NCBI RefSeq assembly: GCF_014694385.1
Contig: NZ_JAAOCA010000002.1
Location: forward strand, 124,001-188,000
Origin: Pseudomonas typographi
Lineage (GTDB): Bacteria; Pseudomonadota; Gammaproteobacteria; Pseudomonadales; Pseudomonadaceae
Direction of reading: 5' to 3'
DNA: 64,000 nucleotides
Program-made: the position numbers and the translations under genes
Shown: positions 1-9,220 of the stretch, piece by piece
Layout of the letters: each line of letters opens with the position of its first letter
How positions within the stretch are numbered: position 1 is the stretch's first letter
The notes under the pieces: generated by a model
Database searches by the model: none
What the model was told of the DNA's origin: nothing
Seen by the model: the letters and a program-made list of their open reading frames with translations, nothing else

Positions 1-47
1 CAGGGTTCGCGGGGGCAACATTGAGCGAGATAGGGAAGCAACAAAGG

Positions 48-76
48 GGGCCTTGTCATCGACGAGGCCCTTTTTT
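48..76 (+). terminator. Rho-independent terminator of a gene left of the window
   Basis: A 10-bp stem (48-57 with 61-70, one T-G wobble) closes a 3-nt ATC loop and is followed by six T (71-76). The T-run is on the plus strand, so it should stop a plus-strand transcript entering from outside the window. It lies just past the 3' end of the minus-strand DUF1513 gene and may also limit read-through there. Confidence 0.75.
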
Positions 77-87
77 CATATGCGGCT

Positions 88-1164
88 TCAGCCGACGCGG
101 CTATACAAATGGTTGTCCCAAAATGCCGATGGCAACGCCAACGGCGCCACCTTGATATCGGGCCCCCGACAATCGTAATGCCGGCAGCGCCCTTGCCCGG
201 AGCTGGCCACGAAGCCCTCGGCCACGGCCGCCACCCCCGCGCAATCGGGCACGTACGCCTGCAGGCGCAGCAGGCCGCTGTCCAGCCCCCAAATGAACAA
301 CCGATTCGCCCGTGGCGCTGTCAGCGCCACCAGCCGCAGGCGGTCATGCAAGGCGACGCTAGCAGTGTAGTGGGCCATGCCGCGCAGTTGCTCGGGCGCT
401 ACTGGGAACGCCTTGAACGCATTGCCCGGCCGCTTGATGGCCAGCAGCTCGGCTGTGTCTTGGGCACTGCCCATGTACTGCTGGCAGGCCACCACCGTGC
501 CGTCACCGCCGACGGCGAGGTGGCGGATGCTGTTCATCGGCTGGCTGAGGGTTTCCTTAGACACGAGTGTCCCGTTGCGGCGCATCAGTACCAGGCTGGC
601 CTGCATGGCGTCGAGGTTCATGTCCGCTCGGCTTTCGGCCTCGGTGCGGATGCCGCCATTGGCGACGACCAGGGTTTCGCCATCAGGCATCCAGGCCAAT
701 TCGTGTGGCCCGATGCCGTGGGTGGGTACTTCACTGTGGTAGCGCAATTGCTGGCCATCGAAACGGTAGATACCGAGCAGCCCACGGCCAGGCTCACGGG
801 TGTCATTCTCGGTGGTATAGAACCACTCGCCACCGCGGTGGGCCACCGCGTGCCCATAGAAGTGGCGGTGGGGCCGCGCCTGCAGGGTTTGCAGCAGGCG
901 GCCGCGCTGTAGGTCCAGCAGGTAGCAATGGGTACCGGGGCGCCGCGCCACGAACAGGGCTACGGGTTGGTTGGGGTGCTCGGCCACCGCATGGCAGCGT
1001 TGCGGCACTTCAATGGCGAACGCCTGGCGGCCGTTGAGGTGATAGCCAACCGCGTAATGGCGGCCATCAACGTCGTCACGGGCTGATAGCAGCAACGCTA
1101 CGCGCGGGCGGGTAGGAACGCCGAACAGCGACAATGCGGCGACTAAGCGGCGGGCAAGGGCCAT
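88..1164 (-). CDS. DUF1513 domain-containing protein, last gene of the imelysin operon
   Basis: Predicted 358-aa protein of the DUF1513 family, beta-propeller-like proteins found with imelysins in bacterial iron-uptake loci; biochemical role unknown. The N-terminus (MALARRLVAALSLFGVP) is a poor export signal, whereas relatives usually have a clear Tat or Sec signal. Conserved-looking blocks are LLLSARDDVDGRHYAVGY near residue 25, HFYGHAVAHRGGEWFYTTEN in the middle and GIGPHELAWMPDGETLVVANGG after it. I chose the ATG at 1164 because the imelysin gene upstream stops at 1166, so stop and start are separated by one base. A longer frame to 1224 would overlap that gene by 59 bases. It is the fourth gene of the minus-strand operon that begins at 5047 and is probably co-expressed with it under iron control. 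Confidence 0.85.
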   Translation of the reverse strand: MALARRLVAALSLFGVPTRPRVALLLSARDDVDGRHYAVGYHLNGRQAFAIEVPQRCHAVAEHPNQPVALFVARRPGTHCYLLDLQRGRLLQTLQARPHRHFYGHAVAHRGGEWFYTTENDTREPGRGLLGIYRFDGQQLRYHSEVPTHGIGPHELAWMPDGETLVVANGGIRTEAESRADMNLDAMQASLVLMRRNGTLVSKETLSQPMNSIRHLAVGGDGTVVACQQYMGSAQDTAELLAIKRPGNAFKAFPVAPEQLRGMAHYTASVALHDRLRLVALTAPRANRLFIWGLDSGLLRLQAYVPDCAGVAAVAEGFVASSGQGRCRHYDCRGPDIKVAPLALPSAFWDNHLYSRVG

Positions 1165-1165
1165 G

Positions 1166-2233
1166 TCAATCCCCGTCGTTGGCATTGAAGCCCAACTGGA
1201 TACCCAGCGCCCGGGCCAATTCACCTTCGTGCAAGCGGTGCACGATGTTCAGGCTATCGTAGAGCACGTTCAGGCGCGCTTGGCCCTCGGTGCTGGCCAA
1301 TAACTGGGCAAGGCCCTGCTCCCCTTGCAGTTGCCCAAGGGCGGCGGTGTAGGCCGCGTCCACCCTGCCGGCCAGGTCGTGGTGGTTTTTGCCCAGCAGG
1401 GCCTTGATCCCTTGGCCATCGGCCCCCCGCCACAGGCGGTTTGCAGCGCTAAGGCTGGCGCGCAGGCTGGCCAGCGAGGCATCGCTGCGCCAAGCCTCGG
1501 CCTGGTAAGGCTGGGGTATACCGTTGCTGAAGCGGCCCATGGGCGCGCCGAGTTTTTTCTTCAGGGTGTCCAGCGCGGTGACCTGCGCCCGTAGCAGGTC
1601 GGCGATAGCTTCATGGGCATCGGCATAGCGCTCATTGGGGAATTCGCTCAGTTGCATGAGCATGCCGCCGTGTTCATTCCAGCTGGCCAGAATCTCTGCA
1701 GCCAAGGCTTGCTGGCGTTGCCCGACCGCCATCAACAAGGGGCAGTAGCGTGCCTTGCGCGCGCTATTGGCCACTTCCGGCTGGCTGTCGTAGAGGATGT
1801 ATTCATACGCCGACAAGCCTTGGATCACCACGCTGGCCTTGGCCAGGCTATCCAGGTCGATGGGTGTGCCCGAGGCTAGCAATTGCTCTACCTGGCGCCC
1901 GACCAGGTTCTTTTTGTCGGGCCAGAACTGCACGCTCCAGGCCCGATTACCTTCGGCCAGCGGGCCGACCAGTAGCGGTTGCAACGCTGCCCAGGCCTGT
2001 TGGGCGGCAAGCAAATCGGCCCGCGCCTGGGTGAGGTCTTCGCGGCCTTCGCAAAAGGCCAGGGCGCTGGCAGCCAACTGCCGGTCGGCATCGGCCCAGC
2101 GCGCATAACCGGGCAGGATTACACCCTTGGCCAGGGCCGCACTGGTGGCCGCTTGGCGGTCCTGTGGCGCGCAGGCGCCCAGGGCCAAAGCGGCGAGGCT
2201 GGTGAACAACAGTTTGGGGCGTAACATCGTCAA
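1166..2233 (-). CDS. Imelysin-family periplasmic lipoprotein (second copy)
   Basis: 355-aa imelysin (peptidase M75) family protein. The N-terminus is a lipoprotein signal ending in a lipobox (LALGACAPQ, Cys about residue 20), so it should be lipid-anchored and face the periplasm. Imelysins are named for an insulin-cleaving activity, but most members are thought to act in iron acquisition. The helical repeats are visible: SAYEYILYDSQPE, where the usual GxHxxE motif is replaced by SAYEYIL, and a C-terminal LYDSLNIVHRLHEGELARALG. Loss of the GxHxxE motif separates this copy from the icmP copy three genes upstream in the same operon. The TGA at 1166-1168 is one base from the start of the DUF1513 gene, and 12 bases separate its start from the di-heme protein stop. 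Confidence 0.88.
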   Translation of the reverse strand: MTMLRPKLLFTSLAALALGACAPQDRQAATSAALAKGVILPGYARWADADRQLAASALAFCEGREDLTQARADLLAAQQAWAALQPLLVGPLAEGNRAWSVQFWPDKKNLVGRQVEQLLASGTPIDLDSLAKASVVIQGLSAYEYILYDSQPEVANSARKARYCPLLMAVGQRQQALAAEILASWNEHGGMLMQLSEFPNERYADAHEAIADLLRAQVTALDTLKKKLGAPMGRFSNGIPQPYQAEAWRSDASLASLRASLSAANRLWRGADGQGIKALLGKNHHDLAGRVDAAYTAALGQLQGEQGLAQLLASTEGQARLNVLYDSLNIVHRLHEGELARALGIQLGFNANDGD

Positions 2234-2245
2234 GCTCCGGGAAGG

Positions 2246-3673
2246 TCAAAGGGAATCGAGAAAAGCGAGCAATGCGGCGCGCTGCTCAGCGTTGAACGCC
2301 AGTACGCGCTCACGCGCCGGCGCCGCCTCGCCGCCATGCCAGAGCACAGCTTCGAGCGGGTCGCGGGCGCGGCCGTCGTGTAGCAGTTGGTAGTGGCCGC
2401 TGACTGAGCGGGTCAGGCCCAAGCCCCACAAGGGCGGCGTGCGCCATTGCTGGCCGCTGGCCAAAAATTCCTCGCGTTGGTCTGCCAGGCCGGCGCCCAT
2501 GTCGTGCAGCAGCAGGTCGGTGTAAGGCCATATCCGTTGCCCGGCCAGGGCCGGTTCGGCCGTGGCGGCGGCAGTGGTCCATTGCGGTACATGGCACAAC
2601 TGGCACCCGGCCTGGTTGAACAGTTGCTTGCCGGCCAATACCTTGGCGTCGGCTACCCCACGGCGGGCCGGCACGGCCACATGGCGGGTGTAGAACTGCA
2701 GCAGGGGGCGGATGTTGTCGCTGATTTCCGCCGCGCCCCCGGTGCCGTCACCCGTGGGCGCGGCGCGGCAGGCCAACTGGGTATCGCTGCAGGTTTGCTC
2801 CGCCAGCAGTGATGTGCTCAGGCCGATGTCTTGTGAGGCGGCGTGGGCGTTCTGCTGGTCCAGGTTGGGTTGGCCGGCTTTCCAGCCAAAGCGACCCAGC
2901 GCCACGGTGCCGGTGCTGTCGTCCCGAACCCAATTGGGCTGGCCGTTGAGGCCCAGCGCCTGCTGCTGCGCCGCCCGTTCGACAATGGCCTGCTGGGGAA
3001 TGGCTTCAAGCAAGCCCAAGCCGATCATCGGCGGAGCGATGCGTGCCGAAAACTGTGTATCAGGATGCAATGGTCCATAACCCAGCGCGTCGATGCGCAG
3101 CTGTGGGCGGCGCAGGGTAACCCTGTGGCCGTCGGCGAACTGCACCGGTACTGGCTGGTAAGCGACCCGCACCCGGCCCTCCGGCACCACACCTGGGATG
3201 GCCATGTCTTGCAGTTGGGTGCCATAGGTAGGCTCGGGCACTACGCCCAGCCGCTGGATAATGGCTTGGTCACCGGCCCGGGCGGGGATCGACAGGCGTA
3301 CCAGCATCGATACCGCGTTGCGCGCATCCGCCGCCGGCGGGTGACCACGGCCATCGCGGATATGGCAGGCCTGGCAGGCATTGGCGTTGAACAAAGGGCC
3401 CAAGCTGTCACGGGCAGTGGTGGTCGAGGGGGCGATCACCCAAGGGTTACGAAAAAACGAATGGCCCGCGCTGAAGTCCACCCGCTGTGCCAACGGCAGG
3501 TTCGCCGCCGGCAGGGAAAAGGCATGGCGGTCGGCACGCTGCACGGTGGTGGCGCCGCCGGCAAGGGCCTCGGCGGGTTCAACTGCATCGAACGAAGGCG
3601 CAGGTTCGCAGGCGGCCAATAAGGGCGCCAGCAAGGTTAGGGCATGGAGCCGGTAAAGGGGTATGTAGCGCAT
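2246..3673 (-). CDS. Di-heme oxidoreductase-family (DUF1111-type) lipoprotein
   Basis: 475-aa c-type cytochrome of the di-heme 'thiol oxidoreductase' family. It starts with a lipoprotein signal (LTLLAPLLAACEPA). Two CxxCH heme sites are visible: NACQACHIRDGRGHPP near residue 100 and AGCQLCHVPQW near residue 360. Family hallmarks are the DSLGPLFNANACQACH block and the C-terminal PPLWGLGLTRSVSG and FLHDGRA-like (YQLLHDGRARDPLEAV) blocks. The usual partner genes are imelysins, as here. A redox role in periplasmic iron handling is an inference from context; the electron partner is unknown. It is 42 bases downstream of icmP and 12 bases upstream of the second imelysin gene, in one operon. Confidence 0.88.
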   Translation of the reverse strand: MRYIPLYRLHALTLLAPLLAACEPAPSFDAVEPAEALAGGATTVQRADRHAFSLPAANLPLAQRVDFSAGHSFFRNPWVIAPSTTTARDSLGPLFNANACQACHIRDGRGHPPAADARNAVSMLVRLSIPARAGDQAIIQRLGVVPEPTYGTQLQDMAIPGVVPEGRVRVAYQPVPVQFADGHRVTLRRPQLRIDALGYGPLHPDTQFSARIAPPMIGLGLLEAIPQQAIVERAAQQQALGLNGQPNWVRDDSTGTVALGRFGWKAGQPNLDQQNAHAASQDIGLSTSLLAEQTCSDTQLACRAAPTGDGTGGAAEISDNIRPLLQFYTRHVAVPARRGVADAKVLAGKQLFNQAGCQLCHVPQWTTAAATAEPALAGQRIWPYTDLLLHDMGAGLADQREEFLASGQQWRTPPLWGLGLTRSVSGHYQLLHDGRARDPLEAVLWHGGEAAPARERVLAFNAEQRAALLAFLDSL

Positions 3674-3715
3674 GGCTAAGCGTGGCCCCGCCGTCCTTGG
3701 CGGGCCTTTCAGGTA

Positions 3716-5047
3716 TCAGAACCGGTGGTCGGCGGTGTCGGGGTTCAGCTCGCTGATGCCCAGCTTGGCGGCCGCCTGTTCGATGGCTGCGGTCTGTTTC
3801 ACCAAGGCGGCGATGGCGTCGCGAATGACTTGGTTGCCGGCGGCATTGCCCGGTGCAATCAACTGGTCGAAGTGCTCGCCTTGGCCTGCTTTGTCGACGA
3901 TCACCTGCATCCTGGCCTCGGTGTCGGCCAGGTCGGCCTTGAGCGTTTCGTCGGTGGCAGGGGCGATCTGGGCCACCAGCGATGACAGGCTCGGGCCACC
4001 GAGCTGGCTGCCGTCGGCGCGGGTGTATTCGCCCAGGTACAGGTTACGAATGCCCTTGGCGTTCCAGAAGGCCGAGTTATGGGTGTTGTCGCTGAAACAG
4101 TCGTGTTCGTCCTCAGGCGAGTGGGCTTCCAAGGCGACCTTCAGGCGTTCGCCGGCAAGCTCGCCCAGCGACAGGCTGCCCATGCCGAACAGCATCTTGC
4201 GCAGGCCGGTGTCGGCCGGCTCGGCCAGCAGGGCGGCACGGTAATTGTCGGGGTTGCCGGCAGCCCACTGGCCAACCATGGTGTCGAGGTCACTGACCAG
4301 CAGTTCGGTCGCGGCCTTCAGGTACGCCTGGCGGCGGTCGTTGTGCCCGCCGGTTGCACCGGGGCCCTCGAGGTAGTCCGACGCCGGGCGGTTGCCGGCG
4401 CCTGGGCCGGTGCCGTTGAGGTCTTGGCCCCAAAGCAGGAACTCGATGGCATGGTAGCCCGTGGCGACGTTCGCCTCGGAACCCCCCAGCTCATTGAGGC
4501 TGGCGAGTTTCTCGGGGGTGATCTGGGCCATGTCGAGGGTGTCTTCGCCGACCTGCACCGTGGTGTTGGCGATGATATTGGCTTTACCGGCCGGGTTACC
4601 CAATGTCTGCTCGTAGTGGTCGTCCACGTAATCGATCAGCCCCTCGTCGAGTGGCCAGGCATTCACCTGGCCCTCCCAGTCGTCAATGATCGGGTTGCCG
4701 AAGCGGAACACTTCGCTCTGTAGGTATGCCGGGCGCGAGGCGACCCAGGCGTCGCGCGCGGCCTTCAGGGTGACGTCGCCAGGCTTGGCGAGGAAGGCAT
4801 CGATGGCGCTTTGCAACTGGCGGGCGGTGCCCAGTGCGTCGCTGAACACCGCATGGACCAGGTTGGCATAATGCGCGACCACCGCCTTGGCCTGGGCGTC
4901 GTCGACCTTGCCTGGCGCGCGGGTGGTGGCCGAGCTGTTGGCGGAGGTTTGGCCGGCGGGCTTGCCCTTGCCGTTGCCTTCACCGCAGCCGGCGAGGGTG
5001 ATGGCGAGGGCCAGCAGCGTGGCGCTGGCCAGGGGGGTACGAGTCAT
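3716..5047 (-). CDS. icmP: Imelysin-family lipoprotein, IcmP homologue
   Basis: 443-aa imelysin (M75) lipoprotein. The signal ends at ALAITLAGCGEG, giving a lipidated Cys near residue 21, followed by a low-complexity linker. The imelysin signature is intact: GYHAIEFLLWGQDLNG near residue 195 contains the GxHxxE motif. FSDNTHNSAFWNAKGIRNLYLG lies in the second half. Length and position near bifA and sodB match Pseudomonas icmP, described as an insulin-cleaving outer-membrane metalloproteinase. Family comparisons favour a role in iron uptake. It is the first gene of a four-gene minus-strand operon (icmP, di-heme protein, imelysin, DUF1513), and a Fur-like box lies about 60 bases upstream of the start. 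Confidence 0.88.
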   Translation of the reverse strand: MTRTPLASATLLALAITLAGCGEGNGKGKPAGQTSANSSATTRAPGKVDDAQAKAVVAHYANLVHAVFSDALGTARQLQSAIDAFLAKPGDVTLKAARDAWVASRPAYLQSEVFRFGNPIIDDWEGQVNAWPLDEGLIDYVDDHYEQTLGNPAGKANIIANTTVQVGEDTLDMAQITPEKLASLNELGGSEANVATGYHAIEFLLWGQDLNGTGPGAGNRPASDYLEGPGATGGHNDRRQAYLKAATELLVSDLDTMVGQWAAGNPDNYRAALLAEPADTGLRKMLFGMGSLSLGELAGERLKVALEAHSPEDEHDCFSDNTHNSAFWNAKGIRNLYLGEYTRADGSQLGGPSLSSLVAQIAPATDETLKADLADTEARMQVIVDKAGQGEHFDQLIAPGNAAGNQVIRDAIAALVKQTAAIEQAAAKLGISELNPDTADHRF

Positions 5048-5108
5048 GGCGAAATCCTGCGCTATTGAAGTAAGCCGCCAGGGGGGGGCCCGACGCGGCC
5101 GACATGAT

Positions 5109-5127
5109 GCGAAGGATTTTCATTTGG
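5109..5127 (-). promoter_or_regulatory. Candidate Fur box upstream of icmP operon
   Basis: Read on the minus strand, the 19-mer CCAAATGAAAATCCTTCGC matches 13 of 19 positions of the classical Fur consensus GATAATGATAATCATTATC, including the AATGA and AATC core. It lies 62-80 bases upstream of the icmP ATG, a plausible operator position. This is a match by eye, with no scored matrix behind it. Confidence 0.45.
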
Positions 5128-5256
5128 CGCTAGATGAGAGAAACCCCAGGTTACAATTGAGCGACAGTAACGGGTGGAGGGTATCGGGCGTTCGAAAAAG
5201 AATCGACGCGTGAATCTCGCTGCTCGTGCACCGCTCCGGGAAAGCTGTACAAGCGT

Positions 5257-7308
5257 TCAGCTGGAAACAGCCCGTGCCCGTTCCATGTTACGCAGGTAGG
5301 CGGTCAACTCGCGGGCTGGCAGCGGCTTGCTGTAATGCCAGCCTTGGCCCTCGTGGCAGCCCTCGGCAATGATATAGGCCTCTTGCTCGGCGGTTTCCAC
5401 CCCTTCGGCGATCACCTGCATGCCCAGGCTTTTGCCCAGTTGGATGATCGCCCGGACGATGGTGGCATCGTCGTCGTCTTCGAGCACATCCTTGACGAAG
5501 CTTTTGTCGATCTTGATTTTGTCCAGCGGTAACGATTTAAGGTAACTGAGCGAGGAATAACCGGTGCCGAAGTCATCGATGGCGATCAATGCGCCCGCTT
5601 GGCGCAAGCTCAACAAGTGCTGGGCGGCCGTGGCGATGTCTTCCATCAGGCCGGTTTCGGTTACTTCAAGCTCCAGCGAACAGGCCGGCAAGGCATAGAT
5701 CTGCAAGAGATTGCTGACCACCCGAGGCAGTTGCGCGTGGTGCAGTTGTACCGTCGAAAGGTTCACCGCCATGCGCAAATCGGCGAAGCCTTGGTCGTGC
5801 CATTCGCGTAATTGCCGGCAGGCCTGGTCGAGCACCCATTCGCCAATGGCGATAATGCTGCCGTTCTGCTCGGCCAGGGGAATGAACTGATCTGGCGGGA
5901 TATTCCCATGCTCAGGGTGGGTCCACCGCAGTAACGCTTCGACGCCCACCACACGGTGCTGTTGGTAGCTGACCTGGGGTTGGTAGACCAACGCCAACTG
6001 GTTGCGCACCAACGCCTCGCGCAGGTCTTTTTCCAGTTCGCGGCGGCGGCGCATTTCGCTGTCGACGCTGGCGATGTAGAACTGGTAACGGTTGCGCGAG
6101 CGGCTCTTAGCCAACGTCATGGTTTGTTCGGCTTTTTGCAGCAGTTTTTCGGTGCTGTCGCCGTCTTCGGGGAACAGCGTAATGCCGATGGTGGCGCGTA
6201 GTTGGATAAGCTCGATGTCGAGGGCAAAGGGCGCTTCCAGATCGTCGAGCACGCTTTGCGCCAGCTCCGCGGCTTCGTAGGGTTCTTCGATATCGGCCTG
6301 CACCAGGGCGAACTGGTCTCCGCCGAGCCGGGCCAAGGCCCCCAAGCGGCCGCTGTGCACGCGCAGGCGGTCGGCCAACGCCAGCAGCAGTTGGTCACCG
6401 GTTTGGTAGCTGAACTGCTCGTTCACCCCCTTGAAATCATCCAGGCCCACGCACAGCACGGCGACGCGCCGCTGCATGCGCCCGGCTTCGACCAGTATCT
6501 TGTCGAGTTGGTCTTGTAGCTGTTGGCGGTTGGGCAGCCCGGTGAGGAAGTCGTACTGGGCCATGCGCAACAAGCTGTTCTCGGCCTCATGGCGCAGGTG
6601 GGTGTTGCGTTCGATGGACGCCAGCAATTGATTGGTGGTAATCACCCACCGCCCCAGCTCGTTGCGTTCGTGGCCCTTGAGCAGGGGTAGCTGGTGCTGG
6701 GCGGGGCGGTCAGGGTTGATCTGCGTGAGGTGCTCCAGCATGCGCGACAGCGGCTTGGTCAACAGGTAGTGGTAAATCAAGTACAACACCAGGGCCATGG
6801 CCATGGCCCGCAGCAGGCCGGAAACGAAGATGATCACCGAGCGGGTGATGAAGCTTTGCCCATAGCTGGCGGTGTCGAGGGTGATGGTGAGGTCACCATA
6901 GTATTCGCTATAGGGTTCACGGCCCACCAGGCGGATGCTGTAGGTTTTTTCGTCGCCCAAGATCGGGTCGGTCAGCCAGCGCAGCGGAGCGTTGGCCAGC
7001 GGCCGAGATTTCTCGGCCAAGGGCGGCTCATTCGGTAGCCCGATGGACGCTTTGCGCACGGCGTTATCTTGGAACAGGCCCTCGAGCACCTGCATGCCCA
7101 TTTCTTTGTCTAGGCTATACACCGCCTGGGTCGACGGGCCGCGGAACATCCCGAGGATTCGCTGGGCATCCTTGGCCACTGCATCACGGGCCTTGTTGGC
7201 GTCGAAGGCGATCTGTGCGCAACTAAGCAGCACGCCGACCACTAACGCCGCAAGCAACACGACCCTGAGCAATTTCACCGATAAGCTGTGCTTGGCTTCC
7301 AGCTTCAA
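5257..7308 (-). CDS. bifA: Cyclic-di-GMP phosphodiesterase BifA (degenerate GGDEF plus EAL)
   Basis: 683-aa inner-membrane protein. TM1 is near residues 12-32, then a periplasmic domain of about 120 residues, TM2 near 155-180, a short linker, a GGDEF-fold domain (about 250-410) and an EAL domain (about 425-670). The cyclase motif is degenerate, GGDQF at 329-333, as described for BifA. The EAL side looks catalytic: EALLR at 457-461, the NLS motif, EVTETG, DDFGTGYSS, KIDKSFV and AEGVET are all present. The expected activity is c-di-GMP hydrolysis, which in Pseudomonas lowers biofilm formation and permits swarming and dispersal. Its position next to sodB matches Pseudomonas synteny. It appears monocistronic, with its own promoter region at 7309-7620. 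Confidence 0.92.
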   Translation of the reverse strand: MKLEAKHSLSVKLLRVVLLAALVVGVLLSCAQIAFDANKARDAVAKDAQRILGMFRGPSTQAVYSLDKEMGMQVLEGLFQDNAVRKASIGLPNEPPLAEKSRPLANAPLRWLTDPILGDEKTYSIRLVGREPYSEYYGDLTITLDTASYGQSFITRSVIIFVSGLLRAMAMALVLYLIYHYLLTKPLSRMLEHLTQINPDRPAQHQLPLLKGHERNELGRWVITTNQLLASIERNTHLRHEAENSLLRMAQYDFLTGLPNRQQLQDQLDKILVEAGRMQRRVAVLCVGLDDFKGVNEQFSYQTGDQLLLALADRLRVHSGRLGALARLGGDQFALVQADIEEPYEAAELAQSVLDDLEAPFALDIELIQLRATIGITLFPEDGDSTEKLLQKAEQTMTLAKSRSRNRYQFYIASVDSEMRRRRELEKDLREALVRNQLALVYQPQVSYQQHRVVGVEALLRWTHPEHGNIPPDQFIPLAEQNGSIIAIGEWVLDQACRQLREWHDQGFADLRMAVNLSTVQLHHAQLPRVVSNLLQIYALPACSLELEVTETGLMEDIATAAQHLLSLRQAGALIAIDDFGTGYSSLSYLKSLPLDKIKIDKSFVKDVLEDDDDATIVRAIIQLGKSLGMQVIAEGVETAEQEAYIIAEGCHEGQGWHYSKPLPARELTAYLRNMERARAVSS

Positions 7309-7633
7309 AGCAAGGCTTCCTTATTGGGGTGCACGTAATATCAATTTGATATTAGTATTGGCAACGGTTGCAGTACAGTTAAGAGTAGTCGCTCTAGTTG
7401 GGGTGTCTCAGAAGTTCGCACGGTTAATGTTGTTGCCGGGCAAGCCGCCGCAACGCGGCACGGCAACGAAACGCACCGCCAACGCGGTGCGGCCAACGTC
7501 TGAAACACATGCCAGCCGCCCTGGAGGGCACTGTGTATCAAGGCGGTCTTTAACCTATCGGCCGATCTTGCCTGAAACTTAAGGCCATGCCGAGGAATTT
7601 GTCCCGCCGGCTCGGACCACCCTGCACGATGAA
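7309..7633. other. Intergenic region upstream of bifA
   Basis: Non-coding stretch between the bifA start and the sodB terminator. It holds a perfect 17-bp dyad (7337-7353, listed separately) and, further from bifA, GC-rich hairpins such as GCACCGC/GCGGTGC (7473-7479 with 7484-7490, 4-nt loop). I see no gene or recognisable small RNA here. A 66-codon minus-strand frame (7341-7541) has no ribosome binding site or family resemblance. Confidence 0.5.
7337..7353. promoter_or_regulatory. 17-bp palindrome just upstream of bifA
   Basis: AATATCAA-T-TTGATATT is a perfect dyad with 8-bp arms around a single central base. It sits 29-45 bases upstream of the bifA start codon. The AT-rich symmetric form suggests an operator for a dimeric regulator; which one is not known. 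Confidence 0.35.
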
Positions 7634-7659
7634 AAACGCCCCGCAGAGGCGGGGCGTTT
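7634..7659 (-). terminator. sodB terminator
   Basis: Perfect 11-bp stem, AAACGCCCCGC (7634-7644) with GCGGGGCGTTT (7649-7659), and a 4-nt loop. Read on the minus strand it is followed by a T-run (complement of 7632-7636). It begins 19 bases after the sodB stop codon. Confidence 0.85.
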
Positions 7660-7677
7660 GTTCAGGCACTGAACGCA

Positions 7678-8274
7678 TCAGGCCTTGAAGGTATTGCCTT
7701 CGAACTGCTGGGCAACGAATGCCCAATTGACCAAGTTCCAGAACGCTTCGACGTATTTAGGCCGCACATTACGGTAGTCGATATAGTACGCATGTTCCCA
7801 TACGTCGCAGGTCAGCAGTGGCGTATCGCCGCTCGTCAGCGGGTTGCCGGCGCCGATGGTGCTGGCCAGGGCCAGGGAGCCATCGGCCTTTTTCACCAGC
7901 CAGCCCCAGCCGGAACCGAAGGTGCCGACGGAGACTTTGGTGAATTCTGCCTTGAACGTGTCGAACGAGCCAAACGCGGCGTTGATTGCATCGAGCAGCG
8001 CGCCGGTAGGTTGGCCGCCGCCAGTGGGCGACAGGCAGTTCCAGTAGAAGGTGTGGTTCCACACTTGGGCGGCGTTATTGAAAATGCCACCTGAAGAGCT
8101 TTTGACGATTTCTTCGAGGCTTTTGCCTTCGAATTCGGTGCCGGGAACCAGGCCGTTGAGGTTCACCACATAGGTGTTGTGATGTTTGTCGTGGTGGTAT
8201 TCCAGGGTTTCTTTGGAAATGTGCGGCTGCAGGGCATCGTGTGCATAAGGCAGCGGCGGCAGTTCAAACGCCAT
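7678..8274 (-). CDS. sodB: Iron superoxide dismutase
   Basis: 198-aa Fe-type superoxide dismutase, converting superoxide to oxygen and hydrogen peroxide in the cytoplasm. Metal-ligand and signature blocks are present: [12 protein letters not shown] (first His ligand), [16 protein letters not shown] (second His, with the Gln typical of the iron enzyme), FGSGWGWLV, and the Asp/His pair in [13 protein letters not shown]. The true start is the ATG at 8274 ([10 protein letters not shown]), preceded by an AGGAG ribosome binding site (complement of 8281-8286). The frame remains open upstream to 8406 but that stretch is not SOD-like. It is followed by a strong terminator. Confidence 0.97.
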   Translation of the reverse strand: MAFELPPLPYAHDALQPHISKETLEYHHDKHHNTYVVNLNGLVPGTEFEGKSLEEIVKSSSGGIFNNAAQVWNHTFYWNCLSPTGGGQPTGALLDAINAAFGSFDTFKAEFTKVSVGTFGSGWGWLVKKADGSLALASTIGAGNPLTSGDTPLLTCDVWEHAYYIDYRNVRPKYVEAFWNLVNWAFVAQQFEGNTFKA

Positions 8275-8461
8275 GGTAATTCTCCTAATCAGGTCTGTTG
8301 CGGTGAGCGCAAGGCCGATCACGGGCGGCCGACAAAAGCGCCGTAGAGTTTGTACCCTTTGCGGCGCAAGCTCTGGATCATAGCACCGGGCCTTGGCTAT
8401 AACCACGCAACAACTGTGTGGAATAGAGGTTCCAGAGCAATCGACGGGCAGGATAGGCGGC

Positions 8462-9061
8462 CTAACCGCGCACCAGTTGTAGTGCCACGCTGAACATCAT
8501 CGCCGCCACCAGCGCATCCAGCCACCGCCAGGTCGCCGGCCGCGCCAGCCACGGCGCAAGGCACGCAGCGCCCAAGGCCAGGGCGAGGAACCATACCGCC
8601 GAAGCACTGGCGGCGCCGGCGACATAAGCCCCCGGGGCCACCTGCTGTGCGCCCAGCGAACCCACCAACAATACGGTGTCGAGGTACACGTGGGGGTTGA
8701 GCAGGGTCACCGCCAGCGCGCTGGCCAGCACCGCCCGCCGCGAACGCCGCCCGGCCATTTCGGCGCCGCCCAAGGCCTGCCTGCTGCATGCCCGGCGCAA
8801 GGCCTTGGCCGCGTACCAAAGCAAAAACGCCACCCCGCCCCAACGCGTGGCCGCCAGCAGCGTGTCGCTCTGCGCCAGTAGGCTGGCCAAGCCGAACACA
8901 CCGGCGCCCATCAGCACGGCATCGCACACCACGCAGATCACCGCCACCGGCAGATGATGCTCACGGCGAAGGCTTTGCGCCAATACGAAGGCGTTTTGCG
9001 TGCCGATGGCGACGATGAGGCTGGCTGATACGAACAGGCCGTTAACATAGCTTTGCCACAT
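8462..9061 (-). CDS. argO: LysE/ArgO-family basic amino acid exporter
   Basis: 199-aa LysE-superfamily inner-membrane transporter with about six hydrophobic segments. Family features include [28 protein letters not shown] at the N-terminus (the G-x-Q-N motif of arginine/lysine exporters) and the [18 protein letters not shown] block near residue 125. I placed the start at 9061 (MWQSYVNG); the open frame reaches 9133 but would run into the divergent promoter region. It is divergently transcribed from argP, whose product activates argO in enteric bacteria, so arginine export control is the likely logic. The split arrangement argP-argO-sodB-bifA agrees with Pseudomonas synteny. Confidence 0.85.
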   Translation of the reverse strand: MWQSYVNGLFVSASLIVAIGTQNAFVLAQSLRREHHLPVAVICVVCDAVLMGAGVFGLASLLAQSDTLLAATRWGGVAFLLWYAAKALRRACSRQALGGAEMAGRRSRRAVLASALAVTLLNPHVYLDTVLLVGSLGAQQVAPGAYVAGAASASAVWFLALALGAACLAPWLARPATWRWLDALVAAMMFSVALQLVRG

Positions 9062-9220
9062 AGTCCTACCCCAACTCACGAATGGGACCATTTTCCGCGC
9101 ACCGGCAAGATTAGGAAAATCAATGTTAGCCATGGCATATTAGCTAAACTGATACACCACGGCGGCAAGCGAAAGTGCACAGCGCTTGGCTTGGCGCTTC
9201 GCCCTTGGAGCGGGATGCCG

